A stretch of 64,000 bases of DNA from Plantactinospora sp. KBS50 (GTDB lineage: Bacteria > Actinomycetota > Actinomycetes > Mycobacteriales > Micromonosporaceae), in assembly GCF_002285795.1 (NCBI RefSeq), contig NZ_CP022961.1:620001-684000 (forward strand), in the 5' to 3' direction. Position numbers and translations under genes: made by a program. Positions within the stretch are counted from its first letter, which is position 1. Each line of letters opens with the position of its first letter. Positions 7,782 to 17,156 of this stretch are shown piece by piece. A model generated the notes under the pieces. The model did not search any database, had not been told where the DNA came from, and saw nothing but the letters and a program-made list of their open reading frames with translations.

Positions 7782-10144
7782 TCCGGGAACGGGCGTACCC
7801 CGTCGAGCCCTGGCACGTCCGGGAGACCCGGCTGGACCTGGACGTACTGGCCCAGTCCGAGTCGGTGTTCGCGCTCGCGAACGGGCACGTGGGGCTGCGC
7901 GGCAACCTCGACGAGGGCGAACCGCACGGCCTGCCGGGCACCTACCTCAACTCCTTCTTCGAGCTGCGCCCGCTGCCGTACGCCGAGGCGGGCTACGGGT
8001 TCCCCGAGTCGGGCCAGACGGCCGTGAACGTCACCAACGGCAAGCCGATCCGGCTGCTCGTCGACGACGAGCCGTTCGACGTGCGGTACGGCAACCTGAT
8101 CTCCCACGAGCGGATCCTCGACCTGCGCGCCGGCACCCTGCACCGGTCCGTGGAATGGTGCTCCCCGGCCGGCAAGCGGATCCGGGTGCGCAGCACCCGC
8201 CTGGTGTCGTTCACCCAGCGCGCCATCGCCGCCATCGAGTACGAGGTCGAGGCCGTCGACGTCGAGGTCCGGCTGATCCTGCAGTCCGAGCTGGTGGCCA
8301 ACGAGGAACTGCCGGCGCAGAGCAAGGACCCGCGGGTGGCCGCCGTGCTGGACAAGCCGTTGCAGGCCGAGGAACGCCTCGTGCAGGAGGTGGGCGGCCT
8401 GCTGATCCACCGCACCAAGGCCAGCGGCCTGCGGGTGGTGGCGGCCATGAGCCACGACATCGACGGTCCGCCGCGGACCAAGGTCGGCACCGAGGCGTTC
8501 GAGGACTGGGCGCGCACCACCGTCACCTGCGACCTGCGCCCGGGTCAGCGGCTGCGCCTGGTCAAGTACCTCGCCTACGGCTGGTCCAGCCAGCGGTCCC
8601 TGCCGGGCCTGCGGGACCAGGTGGCGGCGGCGCTCTCCGGCGCCAGGTACTCCGGCTGGGACGGGCTGGTCGAGGAGCAGCGGGAGTTCCTGGACACCTT
8701 CTGGGACGCCTCCGACGTGCGGGTGGAGGGCGACCCGGAGGTGCAGCAGGCCGTCCGGTTCGGGCTGTTCCACGTGCTCCAGGCCGGCGCCCGGGCCGAG
8801 TTGCGGCCGATCGCGGCCAAGGGCCTCACCGGACCCGGGTACGACGGGCACACGTTCTGGGACACCGAGACCTTCGTGCTGCCGGTGCTGACGTACACCC
8901 AGCCGGCGGCGGTGGCCTCGGCGCTGCGCTGGCGGCACTCCACCCTGGACCTGGCCCAGGAGCGCGCCCGCACCCTCGGGCTGCGCGGCGCCTCCTTCCC
9001 GTGGCGCACCATCCGCGGCCAGGAGTGCTCCGCGTACTGGCCGGCGGGCACGGCCGCCTTCCACATCGGCGCGGACATCGCCGACGCGGTCCGGCGGTAC
9101 GTGCAGGCCACCGGCGACGAGGAGTTCGAGCGCGAGGTGGGGCTGGAACTGCTGGTGGAGACCGCGCGGCTGTGGGTGTCGCTGGGCCACCACGACCGGC
9201 AGGGCCGGTTCCACCTGGACGGGGTCACCGGGCCGGACGAGTACACCGCGGTCAAGGACGACAACGTCTACACCAACCTGATGGCCCAGCGGAACCTGCT
9301 GGCCGCCGCCGACGCCGTCAGCCGGCACGGCGACCAGGCGTGGAAGCTCGGTGTGGACGACGAGGAGACCGCCGCCTGGCGGAACGCCGCCGCCGACATG
9401 CACATCCCGTACGACGACGAACTGGGCGTCCACCCGCAGGTCGAGGGATTCACCCGGTATCAGGAGTGGAATTTCACCGAGACGGCGCCGGAGCAGTATC
9501 CGATGCTGCTGAACTTCCCCTACTTCGACCTCTATCGCAAGCAGGTGGTCAAGCAGGCGGACCTGGTGCTGGCGATGCACTGGCGGGGCGACTACTTCAC
9601 CCCGGAACAGAAGGCCCGCAACTTCGCCTACTACGAGCGGCGAACGGTGCGGGACTCCTCGCTGTCGGCGTGCACCCAGGCCGTGATGGCGGCCGAGGTG
9701 GGGCATCTGGAATTGGCGCACGACTATCTGGGCGAGGCCGCCCTGATGGATCTGCACGACCTGAACCAGAACACCCGGGACGGCGTACACGTCGCCTCGC
9801 TCGCGGGCGCCTGGATCGCGCTGGTGGCCGGCTTCGGCGGCATGCGGGACCACGAGGAGGTGCTGTCGTTCGCGCCGCGGCTGCCCAGCCGGCTGGACCG
9901 GCTGGAGTTCTCCCTCACCTGGCGGGGGCTGCGGCTGCGGGTGGACGTCCGCAAGCACGAGACGACGTACTCGCTGCGGGACGGCGAGGGCGAGGAGACG
10001 GTGGAGCTGCTGCACCACGGTGAGCAGTTGCGTATCGGCTGCGGCAAGCCGGTGACCCGGGCGATCCCGGAGATGCCGCCGGTGGGTCCGCCGCCGGTGC
10101 AGCCGCCGGGCCGGGCGCCGGTCCGGCGTACCGCGCAGACCTGA
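7778..10144 (+). CDS. Glycoside hydrolase family 65 phosphorylase (maltose/trehalose/kojibiose type)
   Basis: 788 residues, ATG 7778 overlapping pgmB. The catalytic core carries the GH65 general acid E488 in 'GVTGPDEYTAVKDDN', the phosphate-binding helices around 'HTFWDTETFVLP', and the conserved 'FPWRTIRGQECSAYWPAGTAAFHI'. Full length for the family: N-terminal beta-sandwich, (alpha/alpha)6 barrel, small C-terminal sheet. It would cleave an alpha-glucosyl disaccharide with phosphate to give beta-glucose 1-phosphate for the upstream PgmB. Maltose or trehalose is likely; the exact disaccharide cannot be read from sequence alone. The last ~40 residues are Pro/Arg-rich and probably disordered. 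A perfect 38-bp palindrome follows. Confidence 0.92.
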   Translation: MIRERAYPVEPWHVRETRLDLDVLAQSESVFALANGHVGLRGNLDEGEPHGLPGTYLNSFFELRPLPYAEAGYGFPESGQTAVNVTNGKPIRLLVDDEPFDVRYGNLISHERILDLRAGTLHRSVEWCSPAGKRIRVRSTRLVSFTQRAIAAIEYEVEAVDVEVRLILQSELVANEELPAQSKDPRVAAVLDKPLQAEERLVQEVGGLLIHRTKASGLRVVAAMSHDIDGPPRTKVGTEAFEDWARTTVTCDLRPGQRLRLVKYLAYGWSSQRSLPGLRDQVAAALSGARYSGWDGLVEEQREFLDTFWDASDVRVEGDPEVQQAVRFGLFHVLQAGARAELRPIAAKGLTGPGYDGHTFWDTETFVLPVLTYTQPAAVASALRWRHSTLDLAQERARTLGLRGASFPWRTIRGQECSAYWPAGTAAFHIGADIADAVRRYVQATGDEEFEREVGLELLVETARLWVSLGHHDRQGRFHLDGVTGPDEYTAVKDDNVYTNLMAQRNLLAAADAVSRHGDQAWKLGVDDEETAAWRNAAADMHIPYDDELGVHPQVEGFTRYQEWNFTETAPEQYPMLLNFPYFDLYRKQVVKQADLVLAMHWRGDYFTPEQKARNFAYYERRTVRDSSLSACTQAVMAAEVGHLELAHDYLGEAALMDLHDLNQNTRDGVHVASLAGAWIALVAGFGGMRDHEEVLSFAPRLPSRLDRLEFSLTWRGLRLRVDVRKHETTYSLRDGEGEETVELLHHGEQLRIGCGKPVTRAIPEMPPVGPPPVQPPGRAPVRRTAQT

Positions 10145-10149
10145 GCGGT

Positions 10150-10187
10150 ACTCCTCCGCCGCGCCCGATCGGGCGCGGCGGAGGAGT
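10150..10187 (+). terminator. Perfect 38-bp palindrome after the GH65 gene
   Basis: Each 19-base arm (ACTCCTCCGCCGCGCCCGA and its complement) pairs completely with no loop, six bases after the stop codon. There is no T-tract, as is usual for actinomycete hairpin terminators. Could act for both strands because the small gene on the minus strand ends ~80 bases away. Confidence 0.75.
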
Positions 10188-10266
10188 CGGCTCGTCCGGT
10201 CCCGGCCGCGGGCGGCCCGGCCGGGTCGCTGGCCCGCGGCGGCGGGTCCGCCGGCGGCGGCCGGGG

Positions 10267-10458
10267 TCAGAACCGGTCGCCGGTGGACGGGATGCCCTCG
10301 GCGTCGTGCGGCGTGACCGTCCGCGGGTCATCGGCGGTACGGGCCTGGGCGGCCTCGTCGGCCCAGCCACCCTCCTCCGCTCGCCGGTCGGTGGCCGGCT
10401 TGCGGCGCGGCCTGTCCGTGCTGGGATCCTCCGGTTGGGCGGGGTCCTGGCGGTTCAT
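10267..10458 (-). CDS. Small hydrophilic hypothetical protein
   Basis: 63 residues. ATG at 10458 preceded by a good GAGGAGCG ribosome binding site 4 bases upstream, which is the main reason to prefer this over longer frames through the repeat-rich upstream DNA. The protein is charged and low-complexity (MNRQDPAQPEDP..., many D/P/R), with no hydrophobic segment and no recognisable domain. Likely disordered. It faces away from the alpha/beta hydrolase gene. Function unknown. Confidence 0.6.
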   Translation of the reverse strand: MNRQDPAQPEDPSTDRPRRKPATDRRAEEGGWADEAAQARTADDPRTVTPHDAEGIPSTGDRF

Positions 10459-10520
10459 CGGGCGCTCCTCATCGTCGTCGGTCGCCGGCTCCCGGTTCGC
10501 GGCGACCCCGGGAGCGCAGG

Positions 10521-10597
10521 GCGTCTCGGGCCGGGCTTCCCGGCGGGGCGTCTCTGCCGGGCCTTCCGGCTGAGCGTCCCGGGCCGGGCTTCCCGGC
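10521..10597 (+). repeat. Three imperfect tandem 23-24 bp repeats
   Basis: Copies begin at 10521, 10548 and 10574. The outer copies differ at one of 24 bases (core GGGCCGGGCTTCCCGGC), and the middle one is more diverged. The core is itself self-complementary. They lie in the intergenic region between the divergent small gene and the hydrolase gene; possible regulatory or slippage-derived repeat. Confidence 0.6.
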
Positions 10598-10737
10598 CGG
10601 GATGCCGGTAAACGCGCAGTTCCCGGACGGAGGCCCCGACCACGCCGAGAGCCCGGGACCGGCCCGCCGCGGCGGGAAGCGCGCCGCGGTGACTGGGCGG
10701 CGGCCGGATGGGTACCACAGCGGGCAGGAGGTGCCCG

Positions 10738-11391
10738 ATGCAGCCGCGCGCGACCGAGACGACCATCCCGACCGCCGGCGTACGGCTGGCCGCCGACCTG
10801 CTCACCCCCGACGGCGCGGCCGGGATGGTGCTGTTCGCCCACGGCAGCGGCAGTTCCCGGCGCAGCCCGCGGAACGTGGCGGTGGCCCGGGTGCTGGCCG
10901 GCGCGGGGCTGGGCGCGGTGCTCGTGGATCTGCTCACCCCGCAGGAGGAGCGGGTGGATCTGCGTACCCGCGAGCTGCGCTTCGACATCCCGCTGCTGGC
11001 CGACCGGCTGGCCGGGGTCGTGGACTGGCTGGTCTCCGGCGGGGGCGGGCCGCCGACGCCGATCGGCCTCTTCGGGGCCAGCACCGGCGCGGCCGCCGCG
11101 TTGGTAGCCGCCGCGCGCCGGCCGGACCTCGTGCCGGCCGTGGTCTCCCGGGGCGGCCGGCCGGATCTCGCGGGCGCCGACCTTACCCGGGTACGCGCGG
11201 CGACGCTGCTGCTGGTGGGCGGCAGCGACGAGGAGGTGCTCGGGCTCAACGAACAGGCCGCCCGCGTCCTGCCGGGCACCGTCGAGCTGCGGGTGATACC
11301 CGGCGCCACCCACCTGTTCGAGGAGCCGGGCGCACTGGCGGAGGTGGCCCGGCAGGCGGCCGACTGGTTCGTCGGCCACCTGCCGGGCTGA
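10738..11391 (+). CDS. Alpha/beta hydrolase, dienelactone-hydrolase-like
   Basis: 217 residues. ATG 10738 follows a perfect AGGAGG; an in-frame upstream ATG at 10708 lacks one. Oxyanion/entry motif 'LFAHGSGSSRRSP', nucleophile elbow 'GLFGASTGAAAA' (G-A-S-T-G, serine as nucleophile), an aspartate in 'LLVGGSDEEV' and histidine in 'IPGATHLFEEPG' complete the triad. No signal peptide, so cytoplasmic. The family is often annotated as 'dienelactone hydrolase' but substrates vary. The upstream end of related proteins is sometimes fused to a phosphoribosyltransferase domain; that is absent here. Confidence 0.85.
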   Translation: MQPRATETTIPTAGVRLAADLLTPDGAAGMVLFAHGSGSSRRSPRNVAVARVLAGAGLGAVLVDLLTPQEERVDLRTRELRFDIPLLADRLAGVVDWLVSGGGGPPTPIGLFGASTGAAAALVAAARRPDLVPAVVSRGGRPDLAGADLTRVRAATLLLVGGSDEEVLGLNEQAARVLPGTVELRVIPGATHLFEEPGALAEVARQAADWFVGHLPG

Positions 11392-11397
11392 GCGGGT

Positions 11398-11434
11398 GTT
11401 CGACAGGGCCCGCCGGTGGCGAGTCCTGTCGAAC
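11398..11434. terminator. Hairpin between convergent hydrolase and glycosyl hydrolase genes
   Basis: GTTCGACAGG at 11398-11407 pairs with CCTGTCGAAC at 11425-11434, starting 7 bases after the hydrolase stop. The symmetric form can serve both convergent genes. Confidence 0.65.
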
Positions 11435-11527
11435 CCTCCGCGACACCGGCGCGCGTCCGGCCGGGTGGGCCGGTCCGCGCGTCCGGGTCGGGTCGCGGCC
11501 CCGGTCGGGCCGCGGTCCCGGGTCGGG

Positions 11528-13195
11528 TCAGCGCACCGGGCGCGGCGGGCTGGGTGCGCTCTCGTTGGCCAGCCGGTCCAGCGCGGTCACCGCGTAGGTG
11601 TACGTCCGTCCGGGCTGTGCCGTGCCGTCGAGGTGGGACTGTTCGCCGGTGCCGTCGGCGCGGACCGTGGCCACCAGGTGCGCGGCATCGGCGTACCCGC
11701 ACGCCGTGGGCAACTGGGCGCCGTCGAACCGGTAGACCGCGTACGACGTCGCCCTGCCCAGCGGCCCGACCCCGTCAAGCAACGGCCGCCACCGCAGGCG
11801 TACCCCGTCGGACTGCCGGCTGGCACCGGTGACCAGCGGGAACAGCAGCGGCTTGGCCGGCAGGTGGGTCATCGCGGGCACCAGCGCGGGCCGCGCGTAG
11901 TGCTCGGCCGCGTAGATGTCGGTGGCGCCGAGCTTGTTCGCCCGGACCTGGACGGCGCTGAAGTGGATGTTGCCCTGCACGTCGGGGTGGTCCTGGTTGA
12001 AGGCCAGGTGTCGGGACATCTCGGCCGGATCCTGCCAGGCGGCCGGCTGGGCCGGATCACCGATCTTGTAGTCGGCCTGCCCGATGTAGAGCTGGACCCG
12101 CGTGCCGTGCACCACGTCGGCCCACCACGGCACCAGCTTGGCGTAGTCGGCGACGGCGAGGCCGATGTTCCAGTACACCTGCGGCACGATGTAGTCGATC
12201 CACTCCTGCTTCACCCACCTGCGGGTGTCGGCGTAGTTGGCGTCGTACGACTGGGTGCCGGCCGTGTCCGAGCCGAGCGGGTCGGCCGAGGCGTTGCGCC
12301 AGATCCCGAACGGGCTGATGCCGAACTTCACCCATGGCTTTGCGGCCTTGATCCGCTGGTTCATCTCCTGGACCAGCAGGTCGATGTTGTGCCGCCGCCA
12401 GTCCGCCCGATCGGTGAAGTCGCCGCCGTACCGCGCGAACGTGGCGTCGTCCGGGAAGTCCTGACCGGCCGCCGGGTACGGGTAGAAGTAGTCGTCGAAG
12501 TGCACGCCGTCGAGGTCGTACCGCTGGACGGCGTCCATGATCGCGGTCTGCACGAAGTCGCGGACGGCCGGGATGCCGGGGTTGTAGTAGAGCCGCGAGC
12601 CGGGGGCGTCCACCGGGTACGCGACGGCCCAGTCCGGGTGTTCGCGGACCGGGTGGCCCGGCGCCAGCTTGTCGATGTCCGCTCCGGCGCCGTCCGGCAT
12701 GGAGATCCGGTACGGGTTGAACCAGGCGTGGAATTCCAGGTTGCGCTTGTGCGCCTCGCTCACCAGGAAGGCCAGCGGATCCCAGCCCGGGTCCTGGCCG
12801 CGTACCCCGGTGAGGTACTCCGACCAGGGCTCGTACGGCGACGGCCAGAACGCGTCGGCGGTGGGTCGGACCTGGACCACCACGGCGTTGTGGTGCAGCC
12901 GCTGGGCCAGGTCCAGCCAACCGCGGTATTCGGCCTGCTGCGCGGCGATCCGGTCGGGATCGGTCCAGGACGCCTTGCTGGGCCAGTCGATGTTGACGAC
13001 CGAGGCGATCCACATGGCCCGGAACTGGCGCTTGGGCGTGGCCGGATCGGTGTCGCAGGCGGCGCTTCCCGCCGGCGCGGTCTGCGTCGTGGCGGCCCGG
13101 CCGGGCACCTGGGCGGCGGCCGCGCCGGAGGGCACCGCGAGGGTGCCGAGCAAGGCGAGAGCGAGGGCGGCGACGGGGAGGCGGGGTGCCTTCAT
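11528..13195 (-). CDS. Secreted GH10-like glycosyl hydrolase (GHL10 / YngK type) with fibronectin-like tail
   Basis: 555 residues. A Sec signal peptide (residues 1-28, ending 'SGAAAA') is followed by a short linker. The main domain (~55-400) is the GHL10/DUF187 barrel: 'FRAMWIASVVNIDWPS', 'AVVVQVRPTADAFWPS', 'FHAWFNPYRIS', 'DLDGVHFDDYFYPYP', 'FGISPFGIWRN', 'VPQVYWNIG'. The family is known from B. subtilis YngK and is thought to act on cell-wall or surface glycans; activity is not proven. The C-terminal ~90 residues ('GVRLRWRPL', 'YTYAVTALDRLANES') look like a fibronectin type III module, common in extracellular hydrolases. Ribosome site and promoter lie in 13196-13376. Confidence 0.88.
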   Translation of the reverse strand: MKAPRLPVAALALALLGTLAVPSGAAAAQVPGRAATTQTAPAGSAACDTDPATPKRQFRAMWIASVVNIDWPSKASWTDPDRIAAQQAEYRGWLDLAQRLHHNAVVVQVRPTADAFWPSPYEPWSEYLTGVRGQDPGWDPLAFLVSEAHKRNLEFHAWFNPYRISMPDGAGADIDKLAPGHPVREHPDWAVAYPVDAPGSRLYYNPGIPAVRDFVQTAIMDAVQRYDLDGVHFDDYFYPYPAAGQDFPDDATFARYGGDFTDRADWRRHNIDLLVQEMNQRIKAAKPWVKFGISPFGIWRNASADPLGSDTAGTQSYDANYADTRRWVKQEWIDYIVPQVYWNIGLAVADYAKLVPWWADVVHGTRVQLYIGQADYKIGDPAQPAAWQDPAEMSRHLAFNQDHPDVQGNIHFSAVQVRANKLGATDIYAAEHYARPALVPAMTHLPAKPLLFPLVTGASRQSDGVRLRWRPLLDGVGPLGRATSYAVYRFDGAQLPTACGYADAAHLVATVRADGTGEQSHLDGTAQPGRTYTYAVTALDRLANESAPSPPRPVR

Positions 13196-13376
13196 TGCGG
13201 CTGCGTCCCTTCCGTGGGTGCTACCGGTCCTTGGCTGCTACCGGACAGCAGTGCGGCAACATTCACCGATTGAGATCTGCTGTAGGAAGGAAAGTTTCAC
13301 ACCGCACACGCCCGGCGCAAGCCCTGACGCGGAATCACCCCGGTCCGGCCGTCGCGGGTGGTGGGCCGCCGCCGGG

Positions 13377-13610
13377 TCAGGCCGCCTTGGCCAGCGCGGC
13401 GACCCGGACCAGCACCTCGACCCGGCCGAGTGGGGCGCCGTGGCGGTCGAGCGACTGGCCGATCACCCAGACCCAGTGGTTGTCGTAGTACCGCGACAGG
13501 TCGTGCCGCAACTGTTCGACGCGCAGCGACAGTGGGCGCCCGCCACACCGCCAGTCACCCTTGCGCAGCGTGACAACGGTCCCGGCCGGGACCTCCAGTT
13601 GGCCGTTCAC
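13377..13610 (-). CDS. Small conserved-looking hypothetical protein
   Basis: 77 residues from GTG 13610, placed there because GGAGGTGCCC immediately precedes it; the in-frame ATG further upstream (13652) has none. The sequence is compact and tidy, with 'VPAGTVVTLRKGDWRCGGRPL' and 'YYDNHWVWVIGQSLDRHG', few low-complexity stretches and no membrane segment. The pattern suggests a folded beta-rich domain. I do not recognise the family. Confidence 0.65.
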   Translation of the reverse strand: MNGQLEVPAGTVVTLRKGDWRCGGRPLSLRVEQLRHDLSRYYDNHWVWVIGQSLDRHGAPLGRVEVLVRVAALAKAA

Positions 13611-13856
13611 GGGCACCTCCGAAAGGGGAGGAATGGGGAGGAAAGCATGCACCCGGGCGCCGGCTGACCGATGCCCGGTCTGTCAGCCTCGCCGGGGCCG
13701 GACCGTTGGCACAATGCCTCTAAGCAAGATTTCAGGTGCCGAAAGGCGACAGTTCCGATCGACGTATGTGGATTAGTGGACCCGACCGGTGGACCGCCCG
13801 GACAGCGGCTATCGTGTGGGCGTGCAGCCGCCGGTCGAGGTTGAGCAGGGTAGCCG

Positions 13857-14893
13857 GTGATCCATTTCCCGGCGGTGAGGCGCGGTCCGCTCCGGGCCAT
13901 CAGTCTGCGGCTGCTCGCCGCCGTCCTGCTCGTCTTCCTCGTCGTCGCGGTCGTCTACTCGGACCGGACCGGCTATCGGGACGTCAACGACGACGGGGTG
14001 AGCCTGCTCGACAGCTTCTACTACGCCGTCGTCTCGCTCTCGACCACGGGCTACGGGGACATCACCCCGGTCGCCAAGGGCGCCCGACTGGTCAACATCC
14101 TGATCATCACGCCCGCCCGGGTGCTGTTCCTGATCATCCTGGTCGGTACCACCCTTGAGGTGCTGACCGAGCAGTACCGCACCGGCCTGCGGCTGTCGCG
14201 GTGGAGGAGGAACGTGAAGGGTCACGTCATCATCTGCGGCTACGGCACCAAGGGCCGCAGCGCCGTATCGGCCCTGCTGGAAACGGGCTTCGACAAGTCC
14301 CGGATCGTCGTGGTGGAACGCAACCCGGGCGCCATCCGGCAGGCGACCTCCGCCGGCCTGGTCACCGTCGAGGGGTCGGCCACCCGGTCGGCCGTGCTCA
14401 AGCAGGCGCACGTGACCTCGGCGAAGTCCGTCATCATCGCGACCGACAGTGACGACGCTTCGGTGCTGGTCACGCTGACCGTGCGGCAGCTGACCGCCGG
14501 CCAGGTGCGGATCATCGCCGCGGCCCGCGAGGCCGAGAACGCCCCGCTGCTCAAGCAGAGCGGCGCGCACCACGTGATCGTCTCGTCCGCCACCGCGGGC
14601 CGGCTGCTCGGGCTGTCGACCTCCGCCCCGCCGCTCATCGACGTTGTGGAGGACCTGCTCACCCGGGTCAGGGCATGGCCCTGGCCATGCGCTCGGCCGA
14701 GCGCGACGAGGTGGGCCGCGCGCCGCGCGACCTCGCCGTGCTGGTGATCGCATTGGTCCGGCGCGGCAAGGTGGTCCCGGTCGCCGACTCGGCCGAGGTC
14801 ACCGTGGAGACCGGCGACATGCTGGTGTACGTCCGCGACGACCGGCCCCCGTCCGGGCCGGGCGCCTCCGGCCCGGTCGGCGCCGCCCGCTGA
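13857..14893 (+). CDS. Potassium channel with TrkA-N (RCK) domain; single-base frameshift in the available sequence
   Basis: GTG 13857. Two membrane helices flank a pore loop with a canonical K+ selectivity filter T64-GYG-D68. Then comes a RCK/TrkA-N Rossmann domain ('VIICGYGTKGRSAV', NAD-binding glycines) that gates the channel in response to ligand. In frame 1 the protein reads 'VEDLLTR...' and runs into junk ending at 14747. The correct continuation 'PGQGMALAMRSA' and a TrkA-C-like end (to TGA 14891-14893) are in another frame. Adding one C in the CCCGGG at 14662-14667 restores one 345-residue protein. This looks like a sequencing deletion, not decay, because the downstream codons remain clean. 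Confidence 0.85.
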
Positions 14894-14913
14894 GCGACCC
14901 TCGTCCGGCGTCG

Positions 14914-15480
14914 TCACGTCCCTGCTGGTCGGACACCCAGGTATCGCGCCGGCACCGCCGCTGTCAGCCAGACACCGTTGGCACTTCGGTAGAACACGTG
15001 CCCATCGCGGGCCATGGCCTCGGCATCGACGGTGAGGATCGCGACCGTACCGGCGCGGCGGGCACCGACCCGGTGCGCGACGTCGGGGTCGGCGGACAGA
15101 TGCACATGGTGCCGGCGGGCGCGGTGCAGGCCCGTGGCCCGGATCGAGTCCAGCGCGGCCGTGGTCGTGCCGTGGAACAGCCGGGCCGGCGGTGCCTGCG
15201 CCACCAGGCCCAGATCGACCGGAACCGAGTGGCCCTGGCTGGCCCGGATCCGCTGGGTCCCGTCCGGGCCGCGTTCGACGGCGAATCGCCGCTTGTCGTT
15301 GCCGGCCACCACCGCGTCGAGATCCTCGCGGCTGATGCGGAGGGCGCTGAGGACGTCCTCGACGGCGACCCAGCCGGACCGGTCCAGCGCGAGGCCGAAA
15401 CGGCCCGGCGCGTGCCGCAGCGCCAACGACATCCGCTTGCTGAGTCTCACCAGGTCCCGCTGAAGCACAGCAAACATCAT
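14914..15480 (-). CDS. kptA: RNA 2'-phosphotransferase, Tpt1/KptA family
   Basis: 188 residues; ATG 15480, with an alternative GTG at 15450 directly before the conserved start 'VRLSKRMSLALRHAP'. The KptA motifs are present: 'LSKRMSLALRHAP' (NAD/phosphate contact), 'RIRASQGHS', 'LFHGTT', 'HHVHLSAD', 'GHVFYRSANGVWLT'. In yeast the enzyme removes the 2'-phosphate at a tRNA splice junction using NAD+. Bacteria that carry KptA lack that pathway, so its role may be decapping of ADP-ribosylated RNA or reversal of RNA 2'-phosphorylation. No RNA ligase partner is adjacent. Confidence 0.9.
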   Translation of the reverse strand: MMFAVLQRDLVRLSKRMSLALRHAPGRFGLALDRSGWVAVEDVLSALRISREDLDAVVAGNDKRRFAVERGPDGTQRIRASQGHSVPVDLGLVAQAPPARLFHGTTTAALDSIRATGLHRARRHHVHLSADPDVAHRVGARRAGTVAILTVDAEAMARDGHVFYRSANGVWLTAAVPARYLGVRPAGT

Positions 15481-15534
15481 CCGTGGTCGGCAGCCGACGG
15501 GTCCACCCGGATACTGCGATGACGACCGGATCCG

Positions 15535-16779
15535 TCAGCCGGCGAGTTGGTCGCGGCGGCGGGTGAGGTAGGCCCGCTCGGCGGAGTTGCCGGTCAGCTC
15601 GATGGCCCGGTCGTAGGCGATCCGCGATTCGCCGCTGCGTCCCAGCCTCCGCAGCAGGTCGGCGCGGGCGGCGTGGAAGGCGTGGTAGCCGTCGAGGCTC
15701 TCGGCGAGCCGGTCGATCTCGGCGAGCCCGACCCCGGGGCCGTCGATCTCGGCGACCGCGACCGCGCGGTTGAGCCGGACGATCGGGGAGGGGTCGACCA
15801 GCGTCAGCCGGCCGTAGAGGGCGACGATGGCGGCCCAGTCGGTGTCCCGGATGGACGGCGCGGCCGTGTGCACCGCGTTGATCGCGGCCTGCAGCTGGTA
15901 ACGCCCGGGTGGGTCGCCGCCGGCGGCGACCGCCGCGATCCGCTCGCGGAGCAGGGCGGTGCCCTCGGCGATGAGGCCGCGGTCCCAGGCGCCGCGGTCC
16001 TGCTCGTCGAGGGTCACCAGCTCCCCGGTGCGGGACACCCGGGCCGGCCGCCGGGCGTCGGTGAGGAGCATCAGGGCAAGCAGGCCGACCACCTCGCCGT
16101 GATCCGGCAGGAGGGCTCGGAGCAGCCGGCCGAGCCGGATCGCCTCGTCGCTGAGGTCGGCGCGTACCGGATCGTCCCCCGCGCCGGCCAGGTAGCCCTC
16201 GTTGAAGACGAGGTAGACGACCGCGAGCACGCCGGCGAGCCGCTCGCGGATGTTTCCGGCCGAGGGCACCCGGTACGGGATGTGCGCCGCCTTGATCTTC
16301 GCCTTGGCGCGGGTGATCCGTCGGGCCATCGTGGTCTCCTGCACCAGAAAGGCGCGGGCGATCTCGGCGACGCCGAGGCCGCCGAGCAGCCGGAGGGTGA
16401 GCGCCACCCGGGCCTCCATCGACAGCGCCGGATGGCAGCAGGTGAAGATGAGTCTGAGCCGGTCGTCCTCGACCGGCCCGGTCGGCTCGGGAGGGCTGTC
16501 GTCGTACACGATCCGGGCCGCCTGGTGTTTGGCGTCGCGTTGCGCATCGCGACGCAGCCGGTCGATTGCCTTGCGGGTCGCGGTGGTGGCCAGCCAACCG
16601 CCGGGATTGGCCGGTACGCCCTCGCGTGGCCACCGTTCCGCGGCCGTGACGAACGCTTCGGCCGTGGCGTCCTCGGCAACGTCGAGGTCCCCGAAACGGC
16701 GGGCGAGGGCGGCGACCACCCGCGCCCACTCCTCGCGGTGGACCCGGATGATCGCCTGCTCGGCGGCGGGGCCGGTCAC
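15535..16779 (-). CDS. ECF RNA polymerase sigma factor with C-terminal TPR-like extension (ECF42 type)
   Basis: 414 residues. GTG 16779 overlaps the stop of the YCII gene by four bases (GTGA). Sigma region 2 is 'DVAEDATAEAFVTAAERWP...GWLATTATRKAIDRLRR'. Region 4 is 'LTLRLLGGLGVAEIARAFLVQETTMARRITRAKAKIK'. Beyond residue ~190 there is a long helical DUF6596/TPR-like domain ('VYLVFNEGY', 'QLQAAINAVHT', 'YGRLTLVDPSPIVRLNRAVAVAE') that substitutes for an anti-sigma factor in this group. ECF42 genes characteristically sit next to a YCII/DGPF-family gene, exactly as here. Targets are unknown; related systems regulate the YCII genes themselves. Confidence 0.92.
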   Translation of the reverse strand: MTGPAAEQAIIRVHREEWARVVAALARRFGDLDVAEDATAEAFVTAAERWPREGVPANPGGWLATTATRKAIDRLRRDAQRDAKHQAARIVYDDSPPEPTGPVEDDRLRLIFTCCHPALSMEARVALTLRLLGGLGVAEIARAFLVQETTMARRITRAKAKIKAAHIPYRVPSAGNIRERLAGVLAVVYLVFNEGYLAGAGDDPVRADLSDEAIRLGRLLRALLPDHGEVVGLLALMLLTDARRPARVSRTGELVTLDEQDRGAWDRGLIAEGTALLRERIAAVAAGGDPPGRYQLQAAINAVHTAAPSIRDTDWAAIVALYGRLTLVDPSPIVRLNRAVAVAEIDGPGVGLAEIDRLAESLDGYHAFHAARADLLRRLGRSGESRIAYDRAIELTGNSAERAYLTRRRDQLAG

Positions 16780-17156
16780 TCCGGCCCGGAGTCGGTGCGC
16801 CGGGTCCGTCCGGGACCCCGGAACCGGTGCACCTCCTGCGGCCAGTCGAGCACGGTCGCGAGCCGGCCGGCCCAGTGTCGCGCCGCGGCGTCGTCCGGTA
16901 CGTCCACGACGGCGAAGCCACCGAGGTGCTCCTTGGTCTCGACGTACGGGCCGTCGGTGAAGACGGGCCTGCCGTCCACCGACTCGACGCTGCAGATCGC
17001 GGTGGACCGGTCGAGGCCCCCGTTCGTGAAGATCAGGACGCCCTCCGCCTGCATCTCGTCGACGACCGCCCGGACGGCCGTGGCCTTTTCCTGGATCTGT
17101 TCCGCCGTGTGCTCGGGCACCCACTCATCGTTGAAGGTGATCAGGTACTCCGTCAT
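16776..17156 (-). CDS. YCII (DGPF) domain protein partnered with ECF42 sigma factor
   Basis: 126 residues, ATG 17156 with GGGAGGAG upstream. It begins 'MTEYLITFNDEW' and has the family motif 'FTDGPYVETKEHLGGFAVVDV', with a conserved 'W...P...GSIEVRPF'-like end reduced to 'DWPQEVHRFRG'. YCII proteins are small dimeric alpha-beta barrels, structurally close to chlorite dismutase-fold proteins; their reaction is not established. Coupled translationally to the sigma factor gene, so it is probably the first gene of an autoregulated two-gene operon. Confidence 0.88.
   Translation of the reverse strand: MTEYLITFNDEWVPEHTAEQIQEKATAVRAVVDEMQAEGVLIFTNGGLDRSTAICSVESVDGRPVFTDGPYVETKEHLGGFAVVDVPDDAAARHWAGRLATVLDWPQEVHRFRGPGRTRRTDSGPE

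Noticed and set aside
10459-11379. Long minus-strand frame extending the small gene at 10267-10458
   Set aside because: The good ribosome site is at 10458; the upstream part is antisense to the alpha/beta hydrolase and low-complexity.
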